Below, piece after piece: positions 44,665-54,149 of a stretch of 64,000 nt of DNA (the stretch's first letter is position 1; each line of letters opens with the position of its first letter). The DNA is taken from contig NZ_CP109603.1 of assembly GCF_025905425.1 (NCBI RefSeq), positions 4,852,501 through 4,916,500 on the forward strand, given 5' to 3'. This stretch comes from Pseudomonas putida (GTDB taxonomy: Bacteria > Pseudomonadota > Gammaproteobacteria > Pseudomonadales > Pseudomonadaceae). The notes under the pieces were generated by a model that saw nothing but the letters and a program-made list of their open reading frames with translations, was not told the DNA's origin and made no database searches. The position numbers and the translations under genes are program-made.

Positions 44665-47600
44665 TTAAACGTTCTGCCGCTCACCCTTCGGATCGAAGAA
44701 CACCGAAGACACGATTTCCGCCTCGATCACGCTGCCGTCGGCCTGCGGCGAGTACACACGCTCGCCCATGCGCTTGAGGCCGCCTTTGACCACACCCATG
44801 GCGAACGAATAGCCCAGGGAGTTGGAGGCATAGCTGGAAGTGACGTGGCCGACCATGTCCATCGGGATCGGTTGCTTGGGGTCGAACACCAGTTGCGCGC
44901 CCTCAGGCAGCCACTGGGTCGGGTCCACAGGCTTCAGGCCGACCAACTGCTTGCGGTTGTCGCGCAGGCAGTCTTCGCGGTTCATGCCACGCAGGCCGAT
45001 CCACGAGAACGGCTTGTTGCGGCCCACGCACCAGCTCATGTTCAGGTCGTCCGGGTTCATCGAGCCGTCAGTGTCCTGGCCCACGATGATGAAGCCCTTC
45101 TCGGCACGCAGCACGTGCATGGTCTCGGTGCCATACGGGGTCAGGTTGTATTGCTTGCCCGCCTCGATGATCTTTTCCAGCACGCCCATGGCGTAGTTGG
45201 CCTGCACGTTCACTTCGTACGACAGCTCACCGGTGAACGAGATGCGGAACACACGGGCCGGTACGCCAGCGACGGTGCCTTCCTTCCAGGTCATGAACGG
45301 GAAGGCGTCCTTGTCCAGGTCGATGTCGTCGGTCAGCGCGCTCAGCAGCTTGCGGCTGTTGGGGCCGGACAGGGTCATGGTCGCCCAGTGGTCGGTGACC
45401 GAGGTGAAGTACACCTTCATCTCTGGCCATTCGGTCTGGTGGTACAGCTCCAGCCACTGCAGCACGCGGGCGGCGCCGCCGGTGGTGGTGGTCATGTAGA
45501 AGTGGTTGTCGCCGACGCAGGCGGTCACGCCGTCGTCGAAGACCATGCCGTCTTCCTTGCACATCAGGCCGTAGCGGGCCTTGCCCACGTCGAGCTTGGT
45601 CCAGGCGTTGCTGTAGATGCGGTTGAGGAACTCACGCGCGTCCGGGCCCTGGATGTCGATCTTGCCCAGGGTCGAGGCGTCGAGCAGGCCGACGCTGTCA
45701 CGCACAGCCTTGCACTCGCGGGCCACGGCGGTGTGGATGTCTTCACCGGCTTTCGGGAAGTACCAAGGGCGCTTCCACTGGCCGACGTCCTCGAACTCGG
45801 CGCCGTTCTTCACGTGCCAGCCATGCAGCGCGGTGAAGCGTACAGGTTCGAACAGGTGACCACAGTGACGGCCCGCTACTGCACCGAAGGTTACCGGTGT
45901 GTAGTTGGGGCGGAACATGGTGGTGCCCATTTCCGGAATGGTGATGCCGATCGAACGGGCGGCGATGGCCAGGCCGTTGATGTTGCCCAGTTTGCCCTGG
46001 TCGGTACCGAAGCCCAGCGCGGTGTAGCGTTTGACGTGTTCGACCGACTCGAAACCTTCACGGGTGGCCAGCTCGATACCGGCAGCGGTCACGTCGTTCT
46101 GTTGGTCGACGAACTGCTTCGGCCCTTTGCTGCCCTTGTCGTGCGGCACCTGGAACAGTGCCACGGTGGCTTCTTCCTTACGCGCCACGGTTTTCGGCAA
46201 GGTGCCGGTGCTGGCCTTGAAGCCGGCTTCAGTGGCTGCGCGAACGCCGCCTTCAAAGCCATCGGCAATCACGTCGCCGAGGGCGTAGACACCATGGATA
46301 CCGCCGACGCAAACGCGTTTTTGCGGGGCATCGCCCGGCACGAAGCCGAGGATGTCATCGCGCCATACCGGGCGACCGCCCAGGTGCGATGCCAGGTGGA
46401 CGATCGGGCTGTAGCCGCCGGAGCTGGCGATCAGGTCGCACTCAAGGGTTTCGCCTGGGCTGGTGACTTTATGGGCCTGCACGTCGATGGCGGCCACGCG
46501 GGCGCCGGTCACGTGCTTGCTGCCTTTGGCCTCGACCACGGCGCTGGAGGTGAGGATGCGGATGCCCTTGGCACGTGCTTCCTCAACCAGCGAGCCACGT
46601 GGATTGTGGCGAGCGTCGGCGATGGCGACCACTTGCAGGCCTGCGTCGTGCCAGTCCAGCGCGGCGCGGTAGGCGTGGTCGTTGTTGGTCGACAGCACCA
46701 GCTTGCGGCCTGGGGCCACGCCGTAACGGCGCACGTAGGTGGACACGGCACCGGCCAGCATGTTGCCCGGCACGTCGTTGTTGCCGTACACCAGCGGGCG
46801 CTCGTGGGCGCCAGCGGCCAGTACCACACGGCCGGCACGCACACGGTGCACGCGGTGACGCACCTGGCCGATCGGCGCGCGGTCGCCGAGGTGGTCGGTA
46901 AGGCGCTCGTGGATGGTCAGGAAGTTGTGGTCGTGGTAGCCGTTGACCGTGGCGCGAGGCAGCAGGGTTACTTCAGGCAGGCTTGCCAGCTCTTTGACTA
47001 CGGCATTCACCCAGTCAGCGGCAGGCTTGCCGTCGAGGGTTTCGCGGGTGTCGAGCAGGCTGCCGCCGAACTCTTCCTGTTCATCGGCGAGGATCACGCG
47101 GGCGCCGCTGCGGGCTGCTGCCAGGGCGGCGGCCAGGCCAGCAGGGCCGGCGCCGACAATCAGCACGTCGCAGTGCTGGTTCATGTAGTCGTAGCTGTCC
47201 GGGTCGTTCTGCAGCGGCGCACGGCCAAGGCCTGCCGCTTTACGGATGTACTTCTCGTAAGTCATCCAGAACGATTTCGGGTACATGAAGGTTTTGTAGT
47301 AGAAGCCCGGCGGCATCATGCTGCCGCCGACCTTGCCGAGGATGCCCATGACGTCGTTGTTGACGTTCGGCCAGCCGTTGGTGCTGGTGGCGACCAGGCC
47401 GGCGTACAGCGCCTGCTGGGTGGCACGCACGTTGGGGATCTGGGTGGCTTCGCTGGAGCCGATCTGCAGGATGGCGTTCGGCTCTTCGGTACCGGCGGCG
47501 ATGATGCCGCGCGGGCGCGAGTACTTGAAGCTACGGCCAACGATGTCGACGCCGTTGGCCAGCAGCGCGGCGGCCAGGCTGTCACCGGCATAACCTTGGT

Positions 47601-47682
47601 AGGTCTTGCCGTTGAAGGTGAAGTTCAGGACCTTGCTGCGGTCGATACGGCCGCCGCTGGCGAGGCGATAGGTCTGGCTCAT
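44665..47682 (-). CDS. soxA: Sarcosine oxidase subunit alpha
   Basis: The 1005-residue protein starts MSQTYRLASGGRIDRSKVLNF at 47682. An N-terminal ferredoxin-like segment (about 15-100, NFTFNGKTYQGYAGDSLAAALLANG) is followed by the NAD/FAD-binding motif VLIVGAGPAGLAAALAAARSG (about 172) and a C-terminal GCV_T folate-binding half that takes up the methylene product. It is the largest subunit, producing glycine, H2O2 and 5,10-methylene-THF or formaldehyde from sarcosine. The start overlaps the soxD stop. A longer frame runs into soxD and is not real. Confidence 0.96.
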   Translation of the reverse strand: MSQTYRLASGGRIDRSKVLNFTFNGKTYQGYAGDSLAAALLANGVDIVGRSFKYSRPRGIIAAGTEEPNAILQIGSSEATQIPNVRATQQALYAGLVATSTNGWPNVNNDVMGILGKVGGSMMPPGFYYKTFMYPKSFWMTYEKYIRKAAGLGRAPLQNDPDSYDYMNQHCDVLIVGAGPAGLAAALAAARSGARVILADEQEEFGGSLLDTRETLDGKPAADWVNAVVKELASLPEVTLLPRATVNGYHDHNFLTIHERLTDHLGDRAPIGQVRHRVHRVRAGRVVLAAGAHERPLVYGNNDVPGNMLAGAVSTYVRRYGVAPGRKLVLSTNNDHAYRAALDWHDAGLQVVAIADARHNPRGSLVEEARAKGIRILTSSAVVEAKGSKHVTGARVAAIDVQAHKVTSPGETLECDLIASSGGYSPIVHLASHLGGRPVWRDDILGFVPGDAPQKRVCVGGIHGVYALGDVIADGFEGGVRAATEAGFKASTGTLPKTVARKEEATVALFQVPHDKGSKGPKQFVDQQNDVTAAGIELATREGFESVEHVKRYTALGFGTDQGKLGNINGLAIAARSIGITIPEMGTTMFRPNYTPVTFGAVAGRHCGHLFEPVRFTALHGWHVKNGAEFEDVGQWKRPWYFPKAGEDIHTAVARECKAVRDSVGLLDASTLGKIDIQGPDAREFLNRIYSNAWTKLDVGKARYGLMCKEDGMVFDDGVTACVGDNHFYMTTTTGGAARVLQWLELYHQTEWPEMKVYFTSVTDHWATMTLSGPNSRKLLSALTDDIDLDKDAFPFMTWKEGTVAGVPARVFRISFTGELSYEVNVQANYAMGVLEKIIEAGKQYNLTPYGTETMHVLRAEKGFIIVGQDTDGSMNPDDLNMSWCVGRNKPFSWIGLRGMNREDCLRDNRKQLVGLKPVDPTQWLPEGAQLVFDPKQPIPMDMVGHVTSSYASNSLGYSFAMGVVKGGLKRMGERVYSPQADGSVIEAEIVSSVFFDPKGERQNV

Positions 47683-48014
47683 ACTTTTTCCCCTTGGCCT
47701 TTGACGGTCGACGGTGCGCTGTTTTGCTTGCCGTTGGCGGTCACCTGCGGCTTCTCGCCAATCTTGTAGGTTTCCAGAATCTCGTAGGTCACGGTGTCGC
47801 GGGTGACGTTGAAGTACTGACGGCAGCCGGCAACGTGGTCCCACAGTTCATGGTGAATACCGCGCGGGTTGTCGCGGAAGAACATGTAGGTACCCCACTC
47901 CTCGTCGGAGCAGGCAGCAGGGTCCAGCGGGCGGGCGATGTGCGCCTGGCCAGAGGCGTGGAACTCTTCTTCGGAGCGCAGCTCGCCGCAGTGGGGACAA
48001 AAAATATGCAACAT
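47679..48014 (-). CDS. soxD: Sarcosine oxidase subunit delta
   Basis: The 111-residue protein begins MLHIFCPHCGELRSEEEF. The zinc-binding Cys residues of CPHC and the DHVAGCRQYF segment are as in SoxD. It is a small structural subunit between alpha and beta. The start at 48014 follows soxB by 14 bases, and the stop overlaps soxA by ATGA. The longer upstream frame overlaps soxB. Confidence 0.94.
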   Translation of the reverse strand: MLHIFCPHCGELRSEEEFHASGQAHIARPLDPAACSDEEWGTYMFFRDNPRGIHHELWDHVAGCRQYFNVTRDTVTYEILETYKIGEKPQVTANGKQNSAPSTVKGQGEKV

Positions 48015-48028
48015 GACGGTGTCTCCGG

Positions 48029-49279
48029 TTAGTGGGCGACGGCGGCGGCGCCGTGTTCGTCGATCAGTGCGCCGTTGTAGAAACGGTCCATGGAGAACGG
48101 CGCAGCCAGCGGGTGCATCTCGCCTTTGGCCAGGCTTGCGGCAAAGACGTTGCCCGAGCCCGGGGTCGCCTTGAAGCCGCCGGTGCCCCAGCCGCAGTTG
48201 AAGAACATGTTCTTGACCGGGGTCTTGGAGATGATCGGGCAAGCGTCCGGCGAGGTGTCGACGATGCCGCCCCACTGGCGGTTCATGCGCACGCGCGAGA
48301 GGTTGGGGAACATCTCGACGATGGCCTGCAGGGTGTGCTCGATCACCGGGTACGAACCGCGCTGGCCGTAGCCGACCCAGCCGTCGATACCGGCACCGAT
48401 CACCAGGTCGCCCTTGTCGGACTGGCTGATGTAGCCGTGCACGGCGTTGGACATGATCACGCTGTCGATGATCGGCTTGATCGGCTCGGACACCAATGCT
48501 TGCAACGGGTGCGATTCCAGCGGCAGGCGGAAGCCGGCCAGTTTGGCCATGTGCCCGGAGTTACCAGCGGTGACCACGCCGACGCGCTTGGCGCCGATGA
48601 AGCCTTTGTTGGTTTCGACACCGATGACCGCGCCGTTTTCCTTGCGGAAACCGATCACTTCGGTCTGCTGGATCAGGTCCACGCCCAGGGCGTCGGCGGC
48701 ACGGGCGTAACCCCAGGCCACGGCGTCGTGACGGGCAACACCACCACGACGCTGAACGGTCGCGCCGAGGATCGGATAACGGGTGTTCTTCGAGCAGTCC
48801 AGGTACGGGATTTCGGCCGCGACCTGGGCGGTGTTCAGCAGTTCGCCATCGACGCCATTGAGGCGGTTGGCGCTGACACGGCGCTCGGAGTCACGAATGT
48901 CCTGCAGGGTGTGGCACAGGTTGTAGACGCCGCGCTGGGAGAACATCACGTTGTAGTTGATGTCCTGGGACAGGCCCTCCCACAGCTTCATGGCGTGTTC
49001 GTACAACTGCGCCGATTCGTCCCACAGGTAGTTGGAGCGCACGATGGTGGTGTTACGGGCGGTGTTGCCGCCGCCCAGGTAACCCTTCTCGATCACTGCA
49101 ACGTTGGTGATGCCGTGTTCCTTGGCCAGGTAGTAGGCCGTGGCCAGGCCATGGCCGCCACCGCCGACGATGACCACGTCGTAGACCTTTTTAGGGGTCG
49201 GCGTGCGCCACATGCGCTGCCAGTTTTCGTGGTGGCTGAGGGAGTGTTTGAAGAGGCCGAAGCCCGAGTAGCGTTGCAT
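48029..49279 (-). CDS. soxB: Sarcosine oxidase subunit beta
   Basis: The 416-residue FAD-dependent subunit has VYDVVIVGGGGHGLATAYYLAKEHG (Rossmann motif) and the DAO-family C-terminus (GWGTGGFKATPGSG). The covalent FMN-attachment region WGAT-type is not unambiguous in what I can read. It is the catalytic subunit that oxidises sarcosine. It follows glyA by 15 bases, with soxD, soxA, soxG and purU downstream, giving the glyA-soxBDAG-purU order known in pseudomonads. Confidence 0.95.
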   Translation of the reverse strand: MQRYSGFGLFKHSLSHHENWQRMWRTPTPKKVYDVVIVGGGGHGLATAYYLAKEHGITNVAVIEKGYLGGGNTARNTTIVRSNYLWDESAQLYEHAMKLWEGLSQDINYNVMFSQRGVYNLCHTLQDIRDSERRVSANRLNGVDGELLNTAQVAAEIPYLDCSKNTRYPILGATVQRRGGVARHDAVAWGYARAADALGVDLIQQTEVIGFRKENGAVIGVETNKGFIGAKRVGVVTAGNSGHMAKLAGFRLPLESHPLQALVSEPIKPIIDSVIMSNAVHGYISQSDKGDLVIGAGIDGWVGYGQRGSYPVIEHTLQAIVEMFPNLSRVRMNRQWGGIVDTSPDACPIISKTPVKNMFFNCGWGTGGFKATPGSGNVFAASLAKGEMHPLAAPFSMDRFYNGALIDEHGAAAVAH

Positions 49280-49294
49280 GGTCGTTTACTCCAC

Positions 49295-50548
49295 TCAGCG
49301 GTAAACAGGGAAGTCTGCGCACAGCGCCGCGACGTTCTTCGCCACATCGGCTTCGACGTCAGCGTCACCGAGGTTGTCGAGGATGTCGCAGATCCAGCCG
49401 GCCAGGGCCACACACTGGGCGACCTTGAAGCCGCGAGTGGTGACGGCCGGGGTGCCGATGCGCAGGCCCGAGGTGACGAACGGCGACTGCGGGTCGTTCG
49501 GCACGGCGTTCTTGTTGACGGTGATGTGCGCGCGGCCAAGGGCGGCGTCGGCATCTTTACCGGTGAGGCCCTGGCGGATCAGGCTGACCAGGAACAGGTG
49601 GTTGTCAGTACCACCGGAAACCACGTCGTAGCCGCGGTCAATGAACACCTGGGCCATGGCCTGGGCGTTTTCGATCACTTGTTGCTGGTAAGCCTTGAAG
49701 CCAGGCTCCAGCGCTTCCTTGAAGCACACGGCCTTGGCGGCGATGACGTGCATCAGCGGGCCGCCCTGGGCGCCCGGGAAGACTGCGGCGTTGAGCTTTT
49801 TCTCGATCTCTTCGTTGGACTTGGCCAGGATCAGGCCGCCACGCGGACCACGCAGGGTCTTGTGGGTGGTGGTGGTGACCACATCGGCGAACGGGATCGG
49901 GTTCGGGTACAGGCCAGCGGCAACCAGGCCGGCAACGTGGGCCATGTCGACGAACAGCAGCGCACCGACCTTGTCGGCGATGGCGCGGAAGCGTGGGAAG
50001 TCGAGGGTCTTGGAGTAAGCCGAGAAGCCGGCAACGATCATTTTCGGTTTGTGCTCGACCGCCAGGCGCTCGACTTCGTCGTAGTCGATCAGGCCGGTGT
50101 CGGTGTTGATGCCGTACTGCACAGCGTTGTACAGCTTGCCCGAAGACGACACTTTGGCGCCGTGGGTCAGGTGGCCGCCGTGGGCCAGGCTCATGCCCAG
50201 GATGGTGTCACCGGCCTGCAGCAGGGCCAGGTAGACCGCGCCGTTGGCGGAAGAACCGGAGTGCGGCTGAACGTTGGCGTAGTCGGCACCGAACAGTTGC
50301 TTGGCGCGCTCGATGGCCAGTGCCTCGACCTTGTCCACGTGCTCGCAGCCACCGTAGTAGCGCTTGCCTGGGTAGCCTTCGGCGTACTTGTTGGTCAGGC
50401 CGCTGCCTTGGGCCTGCATGACGCGCTTGCTGGTGTAGTTCTCCGAGGCGATCAGTTCGATGTGATCTTCCTGGCGCTGTTCTTCGGCATTCATCGCCGC
50501 CAGCAGTGCGTCGTCGTAACCCTGGATCTGGTCTTGCTTGCTGAACAT
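49295..50548 (-). CDS. glyA: Serine hydroxymethyltransferase (sox-linked)
   Basis: The 417-residue PLP enzyme has the PLP-lysine motif [18 protein letters not shown] and [14 protein letters not shown] near the N-terminus, with normal length. It interconverts glycine plus methylene-THF and serine, channelling sarcosine-derived glycine and C1 units to serine. It heads the sox operon, which identifies it as the catabolic copy; a second glyA is expected elsewhere in P. putida. Its promoter lies in the 327-base gap shared with ltaE. Confidence 0.96.
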   Translation of the reverse strand: MFSKQDQIQGYDDALLAAMNAEEQRQEDHIELIASENYTSKRVMQAQGSGLTNKYAEGYPGKRYYGGCEHVDKVEALAIERAKQLFGADYANVQPHSGSSANGAVYLALLQAGDTILGMSLAHGGHLTHGAKVSSSGKLYNAVQYGINTDTGLIDYDEVERLAVEHKPKMIVAGFSAYSKTLDFPRFRAIADKVGALLFVDMAHVAGLVAAGLYPNPIPFADVVTTTTHKTLRGPRGGLILAKSNEEIEKKLNAAVFPGAQGGPLMHVIAAKAVCFKEALEPGFKAYQQQVIENAQAMAQVFIDRGYDVVSGGTDNHLFLVSLIRQGLTGKDADAALGRAHITVNKNAVPNDPQSPFVTSGLRIGTPAVTTRGFKVAQCVALAGWICDILDNLGDADVEADVAKNVAALCADFPVYR

Positions 50549-50687
50549 CGTGTATCTCCCGGCAGCGATCGTTTTTTGTCGTGGGGCACTGTGGCCCTTT
50601 ATGGCGATGTTATGACTGGCGGGGTCGGGTCAGATGCCTGCGCACGCCTTGCAATGGCGCGTTTACGACATTGGCATTTGTGTTGTG

Positions 50688-50783
50688 CATGCCGGCCTCT
50701 TCGCGGGGCAAGCCCGCTCCCACAATGGCCGCGTGCACAGGGCCACTGTGGGAGCGGGCTTGCCCCGCGAAGAGGCCGGCATG
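50688..50783. repeat. REP pair in the glyA-ltaE divergent gap
   Basis: Long inverted arms (CATGCCGGCCTCTTCGCGG and complement) surround the REP core GCGGGGCAAGCCCGCTCCCA. Apart from this, the gap 50549-50875 shows only a small palindrome near 50808 and presumably both promoters. Confidence 0.88.
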
Positions 50784-50807
50784 AACAACGCATAAGTGGA
50801 GGTTGCA

Positions 50808-50825
50808 CAGTTGTATAGGCAACTG
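50808..50825. promoter_or_regulatory. Small palindrome upstream of ltaE
   Basis: CAGTTG-TATAGG-CAACTG is a perfect 6-bp inverted repeat with a 6-base centre, about 50 bases before ltaE. It is a weak operator candidate. Confidence 0.35.
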
Positions 50826-50875
50826 CTGAATCGATGGTTTAGAGTGCTGTTCTGCGTCGTTCACAGGACCGTGCC

Positions 50876-51916
50876 ATGACAGATAAGAGCCAACAATTCG
50901 CCAGCGACAACTATTCCGGCATCTGCCCCGAAGCCTGGGCCGCGATGGAGAAAGCCAACCACGGCCACGACCGCGCTTACGGCGACGACCAGTGGACCGA
51001 GCGTGCCTCGGAATACTTTCGCAACCTGTTCGAAACCGACTGCGAGGTGTTCTTCGGCTTCAACGGCACCGCCGCCAACTCCCTGGCCCTGGCCTCGTTG
51101 TGCCAGAGCTACCACAGCGTGATCTGCTCCGAGACCGCCCACGTCGAAACCGACGAATGCGGCGCGCCGGAGTTCTTCTCTAACGGCTCCAAGCTGCTGA
51201 CTGCGCCCAGCGTCAACGGCAAGCTGACGCCACAATCGATCCGCGAAGTGGCGCTCAAGCGCCAGGACATCCACTACCCCAAGCCACGCGTCGTCACCCT
51301 CACCCAGGCCACCGAAGTGGGCACCGTGTACCGCCCCGACGAGCTCAGGGCGATCAGTGCCACCTGCAAGGAGCTGGGCCTGAACCTGCACATGGACGGG
51401 GCACGCTTTACCAATGCCTGCGCGTTCCTCGGTTGCAGCCCGGCCGAGCTGACCTGGAAGGCCGGTGTCGATGTGCTGTGTTTTGGCGGCACCAAGAACG
51501 GCATGGCGGTGGGTGAGGCGATCCTGTTCTTCAATCGCCAGCTGGCGGAAGATTTCGACTACCGCTGCAAGCAGGCCGGGCAGTTGGCGTCGAAGATGCG
51601 TTTCTTGTCCGCGCCCTGGGTCGGGCTGCTGGAAGACGGCGCCTGGCTGCGCCATGGCAACCACGCCAACCACTGTGCGCAGTTGCTGGCATCGTTGGTC
51701 AGTGACTTGCCGGGGGTGGAGCTGATGTTCCCGGTGGAAGCCAACGGGGTGTTCCTGCAGATGCCGGAGCCAGCGATTGAAGCGCTGCGTGGCAGGGGCT
51801 GGCGGTTCTATACCTTCATTGGTAGTGGTGGGGCGCGGTTCATGTGTTCGTGGGATACCGAGGAAGCGCGGGTGCGGGAACTGGCGGCGGATATCCGCTC
51901 GATCATCACTGCCTGA
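50876..51916 (+). CDS. ltaE: Low-specificity L-threonine aldolase
   Basis: The 346-residue PLP enzyme of the beta-eliminating lyase family has the PLP lysine in VLCFGGTKNGMAVGE and the LHMDGARF motif. It cleaves threonine or allo-threonine to glycine and acetaldehyde, feeding the same glycine pool that glyA and the sarcosine pathway use. It is divergent from glyA. The position beside glyA-sox is conserved in P. putida and P. aeruginosa. Confidence 0.94.
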   Translation: MTDKSQQFASDNYSGICPEAWAAMEKANHGHDRAYGDDQWTERASEYFRNLFETDCEVFFGFNGTAANSLALASLCQSYHSVICSETAHVETDECGAPEFFSNGSKLLTAPSVNGKLTPQSIREVALKRQDIHYPKPRVVTLTQATEVGTVYRPDELRAISATCKELGLNLHMDGARFTNACAFLGCSPAELTWKAGVDVLCFGGTKNGMAVGEAILFFNRQLAEDFDYRCKQAGQLASKMRFLSAPWVGLLEDGAWLRHGNHANHCAQLLASLVSDLPGVELMFPVEANGVFLQMPEPAIEALRGRGWRFYTFIGSGGARFMCSWDTEEARVRELAADIRSIITA

Positions 51917-51920
51917 CAGA

Positions 51921-51993
51921 TCGCATTCGCGGGCAAGCCCGCTCCCACAGGGTTGTGCATGCCCCTGTAGGAGCGGGCTTGCCCGCGAATGCG
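51921..51993. repeat. REP pair
   Basis: TCGCATTCGCGGGCAAGC and its inverse lie between the convergent ltaE and chemoreceptor genes, with a short loop. Confidence 0.9.
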
Positions 51994-52013
51994 ATGGCAG
52001 TAGCTCCAGCGAT

Positions 52014-53951
52014 CTAAAGCCTGAACCCACTCATCTGCCGCGCCAGGTCATCAGCCAAGCCACGCAACGCCTGACACTCCTCCCGGCACCCCTGCACCTC
52101 CGCCGCCGTTTCCCGGGCCAGGTCGGAAATCCCCTGCACAGTCCGGTTGATCTCCTCAGTCACCGCCGATTGCTCTTCAGTCGCTGTAGCCACTTGGTGG
52201 TTCATGTCGCTGATGTGCTCGACCTGATCGGTAATCGCCCCCAACGAGGCCCCGGTACGCTGGCTCGACTCAACGCCACAGCCCGTCGCCTGCTGCCCGG
52301 CCTGCATCGACGTCACCGCTGAACCGGCCCCTTGCTTTAGGCGCTGGATCATTTGCTGCACTTCATCCGTGGACAACTGGGTTCGCCGCGCCAGGGTACG
52401 TACTTCATCGGCAACCACGGCAAAGCCACGCCCCATCTCCCCTGCCCGCGCCGCCTCGATGGCAGCATTCAACGCCAAGAGGTTGGTTTGCTCGGAAATA
52501 CTGCGGATCACCGCCAATACTTCATCGATCGAGGCGACTTCATCGGCCAACTGCGCTACCGCATCCGCAGCCTTGCCGATGTCACCCGACATACCTTCGA
52601 TACCCTGGATCGAGCGCCGCACCACATCACGCGCCTGCAAGGCTTCGTCGCGCGCCGACTGTGAAGCCTCGGCTGCATTGCCGGCATTGCGGGCAATGTC
52701 CTGCACCGTCAGCCCCATTTCGTGGACGGCGGTGGCAACCATCTCGGTCATTTCTTGCTGCCGCCCCGAGCGTTCAGCTGTGTTGTCCACCACCTGAGTG
52801 ACCTGTTCAACGGCCAGGTGCAACCGCTCGGTCGTGCGCAGCACCTCACCGATCAACCCGCGCTGGCTGTCGAGAAAACGGTTGAAGCCGCGGGCCAGGT
52901 CGCCTAATTCGTCCTGGCGGGAATCATCCAGGCGATGGCTGAGATCACCCGCGCCACTGCCAATCTGCACCAGCGCAGCGGTAACGCGGCGGATAGGCCG
53001 CACCAGTCCACGCGCCAGCAATACCACCAACAGCAGCGACAGCAGCGCGACGCCACCACCGATCACGGTGGTCAGCCAAACCGCCTGGTGCATCTGCGCA
53101 AAGATCTCGGCCTCAGGCACCTCGGCGACCAGGGTCCAGTTCAGGTCGCGCAGCGGCAGGCCCAACGCCAGGTAGTCTTCGCCATCGCGCTGGAAGCGGC
53201 TGGTGCGCAGGCCCTGGTCGCCACTCATGACCGCCTTCGCCGCGTGCGCATCGAGCTGTTCGTCGAGCTGGCGCTTGCCGCTGAAGGCATTGTCCGGGTG
53301 CACCTGGATCAGGCCATCGTTGCGCACCAGAAACACCTTGCCGTGCTCGCCAAAGCTGAAGTCATGGATCAGTTTCGACAGTTGGGTCATGCGCAGGCCC
53401 ATGCCGGCCACGCCCACCAGCTTGCCGTCCTTTTCCACGCGGTAGTCGATGAACAGCGCCAGCTCGCCGGTGGCGCCGTCGATATCGATATTGATCAGGC
53501 GCTCGGCGCCGCTGTCGATGTAGCCGTAAAACCACTTGTCCTTGGGGTTGGCCCGACTCAGGGTGCGGTCCAGGCCATTCTCGTTGTAGTAGTGGCCGGT
53601 CTCGGTCGAGGCGAACAGCGTGGTAAAGGCTTTGTTCCGCTGCTTGGCAGCGTCGAGGTACTCGATGAAGCGCAAGGCTTGGGCAGGGTCTTCGCCATCG
53701 GCGAGCCAATCGCGCAGCAGGGTATTGCCAGCAATGTCGGCCGCAGCCACCAACGGCTGGCCGAGCATACGCTCGATGTCGTTACGGATGGCTTCGACAC
53801 TGGCTGGCAACGCTGTGTCGACCAGGTAGCGTTCGGTCAGGCGGTTGAGCGCCACCGTGAAAATGATCACCACCACCAGGATGCTCGCCAGCAGGGCCGC
53901 GCCCATGCTTGCGATCAATTGCCACTGGATGCTCTTACGCCAGATACGCAT
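52014..53951 (-). CDS. mcpH: Methyl-accepting chemotaxis receptor with dCache domain (McpH-like)
   Basis: The 645-residue protein starts [29 protein letters not shown] (first membrane helix). A periplasmic dCache sensor follows (about 35-290, with [12 protein letters not shown] and [12 protein letters not shown]), then a second helix near 295-320 ([20 protein letters not shown]), HAMP, and the MCP signalling tip [35 protein letters not shown]. By position next to ltaE it is likely the P. putida receptor reported for metabolisable purines. That assignment comes from remembered synteny and is not proven by sequence. The longer frame to 53969 is probably not used. Confidence 0.8.
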   Translation of the reverse strand: MRIWRKSIQWQLIASMGAALLASILVVVIIFTVALNRLTERYLVDTALPASVEAIRNDIERMLGQPLVAAADIAGNTLLRDWLADGEDPAQALRFIEYLDAAKQRNKAFTTLFASTETGHYYNENGLDRTLSRANPKDKWFYGYIDSGAERLINIDIDGATGELALFIDYRVEKDGKLVGVAGMGLRMTQLSKLIHDFSFGEHGKVFLVRNDGLIQVHPDNAFSGKRQLDEQLDAHAAKAVMSGDQGLRTSRFQRDGEDYLALGLPLRDLNWTLVAEVPEAEIFAQMHQAVWLTTVIGGGVALLSLLLVVLLARGLVRPIRRVTAALVQIGSGAGDLSHRLDDSRQDELGDLARGFNRFLDSQRGLIGEVLRTTERLHLAVEQVTQVVDNTAERSGRQQEMTEMVATAVHEMGLTVQDIARNAGNAAEASQSARDEALQARDVVRRSIQGIEGMSGDIGKAADAVAQLADEVASIDEVLAVIRSISEQTNLLALNAAIEAARAGEMGRGFAVVADEVRTLARRTQLSTDEVQQMIQRLKQGAGSAVTSMQAGQQATGCGVESSQRTGASLGAITDQVEHISDMNHQVATATEEQSAVTEEINRTVQGISDLARETAAEVQGCREECQALRGLADDLARQMSGFRL

Positions 53952-53984
53952 GCCCTTGCTCCCCGCCAATTATTGTTTTGGGGG

Positions 53985-53998
53985 AAGTGTATACACTT
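53985..53998. promoter_or_regulatory. AAGTGTATACACTT palindrome upstream of the mcpH-like gene
   Basis: A 14-bp perfect palindrome about 34 bases upstream of the start at 53951. It resembles GntR-family operators (GTNTAC-type). It may control the receptor gene. Confidence 0.45.
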
Positions 53999-54040
53999 GC
54001 GTATCCAGTTATTCCAGTGACTTGGAACAACCAAAAACAA

Positions 54041-54050
54041 CTGTGGGAGC
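54041..54050. repeat. REP fragment left of the IS110 element
   Basis: CTGTGGGAGC is the head of a REP whose remainder begins again at 55291 (AGCGGGCTTGCCCGCGAATG). The IS110-family element interrupts it, with AGC common to both junctions. Confidence 0.85.
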
Positions 54051-54061
54051 AACTGTCTTCT

Positions 54062-54149
54062 TGTGGAAGCTGGCCTTGCCGGCGATGGGGCGCGTAGCGC
54101 CCCAGGCCCGGCTGTGCCGGGCATCGCCAGCAAGGCTTGCTCCTACGAA
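54062..54149. repeat. Divergent REP-like pair with two inner hairpins at the IS right end
   Basis: Arms TTGCCGGCGATG and CATCGCCAGCAA surround two perfect hairpins, GGGGCGC-GTA-GCGCCCC (54087-54103) and GCCCGGC-TGT-GCCGGGC (54106-54122). The outer heads (TGTGGAAGCTGG and GCTTGCTCCTACG) differ from the host REP type. The right arm overlaps the last codons of the transposase gene. Confidence 0.7.

Noticed and set aside
42738..44777. 679-residue frame on the plus strand
   Set aside because: It is antisense to purU and soxG and includes REP DNA.
44635..47769. 1044-residue frame on the plus strand
   Set aside because: It is antisense to soxA, whose motifs and length are fully convincing.
48032..50818. 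928-residue frame on the plus strand
   Set aside because: It is antisense to soxB and glyA and crosses their junction.
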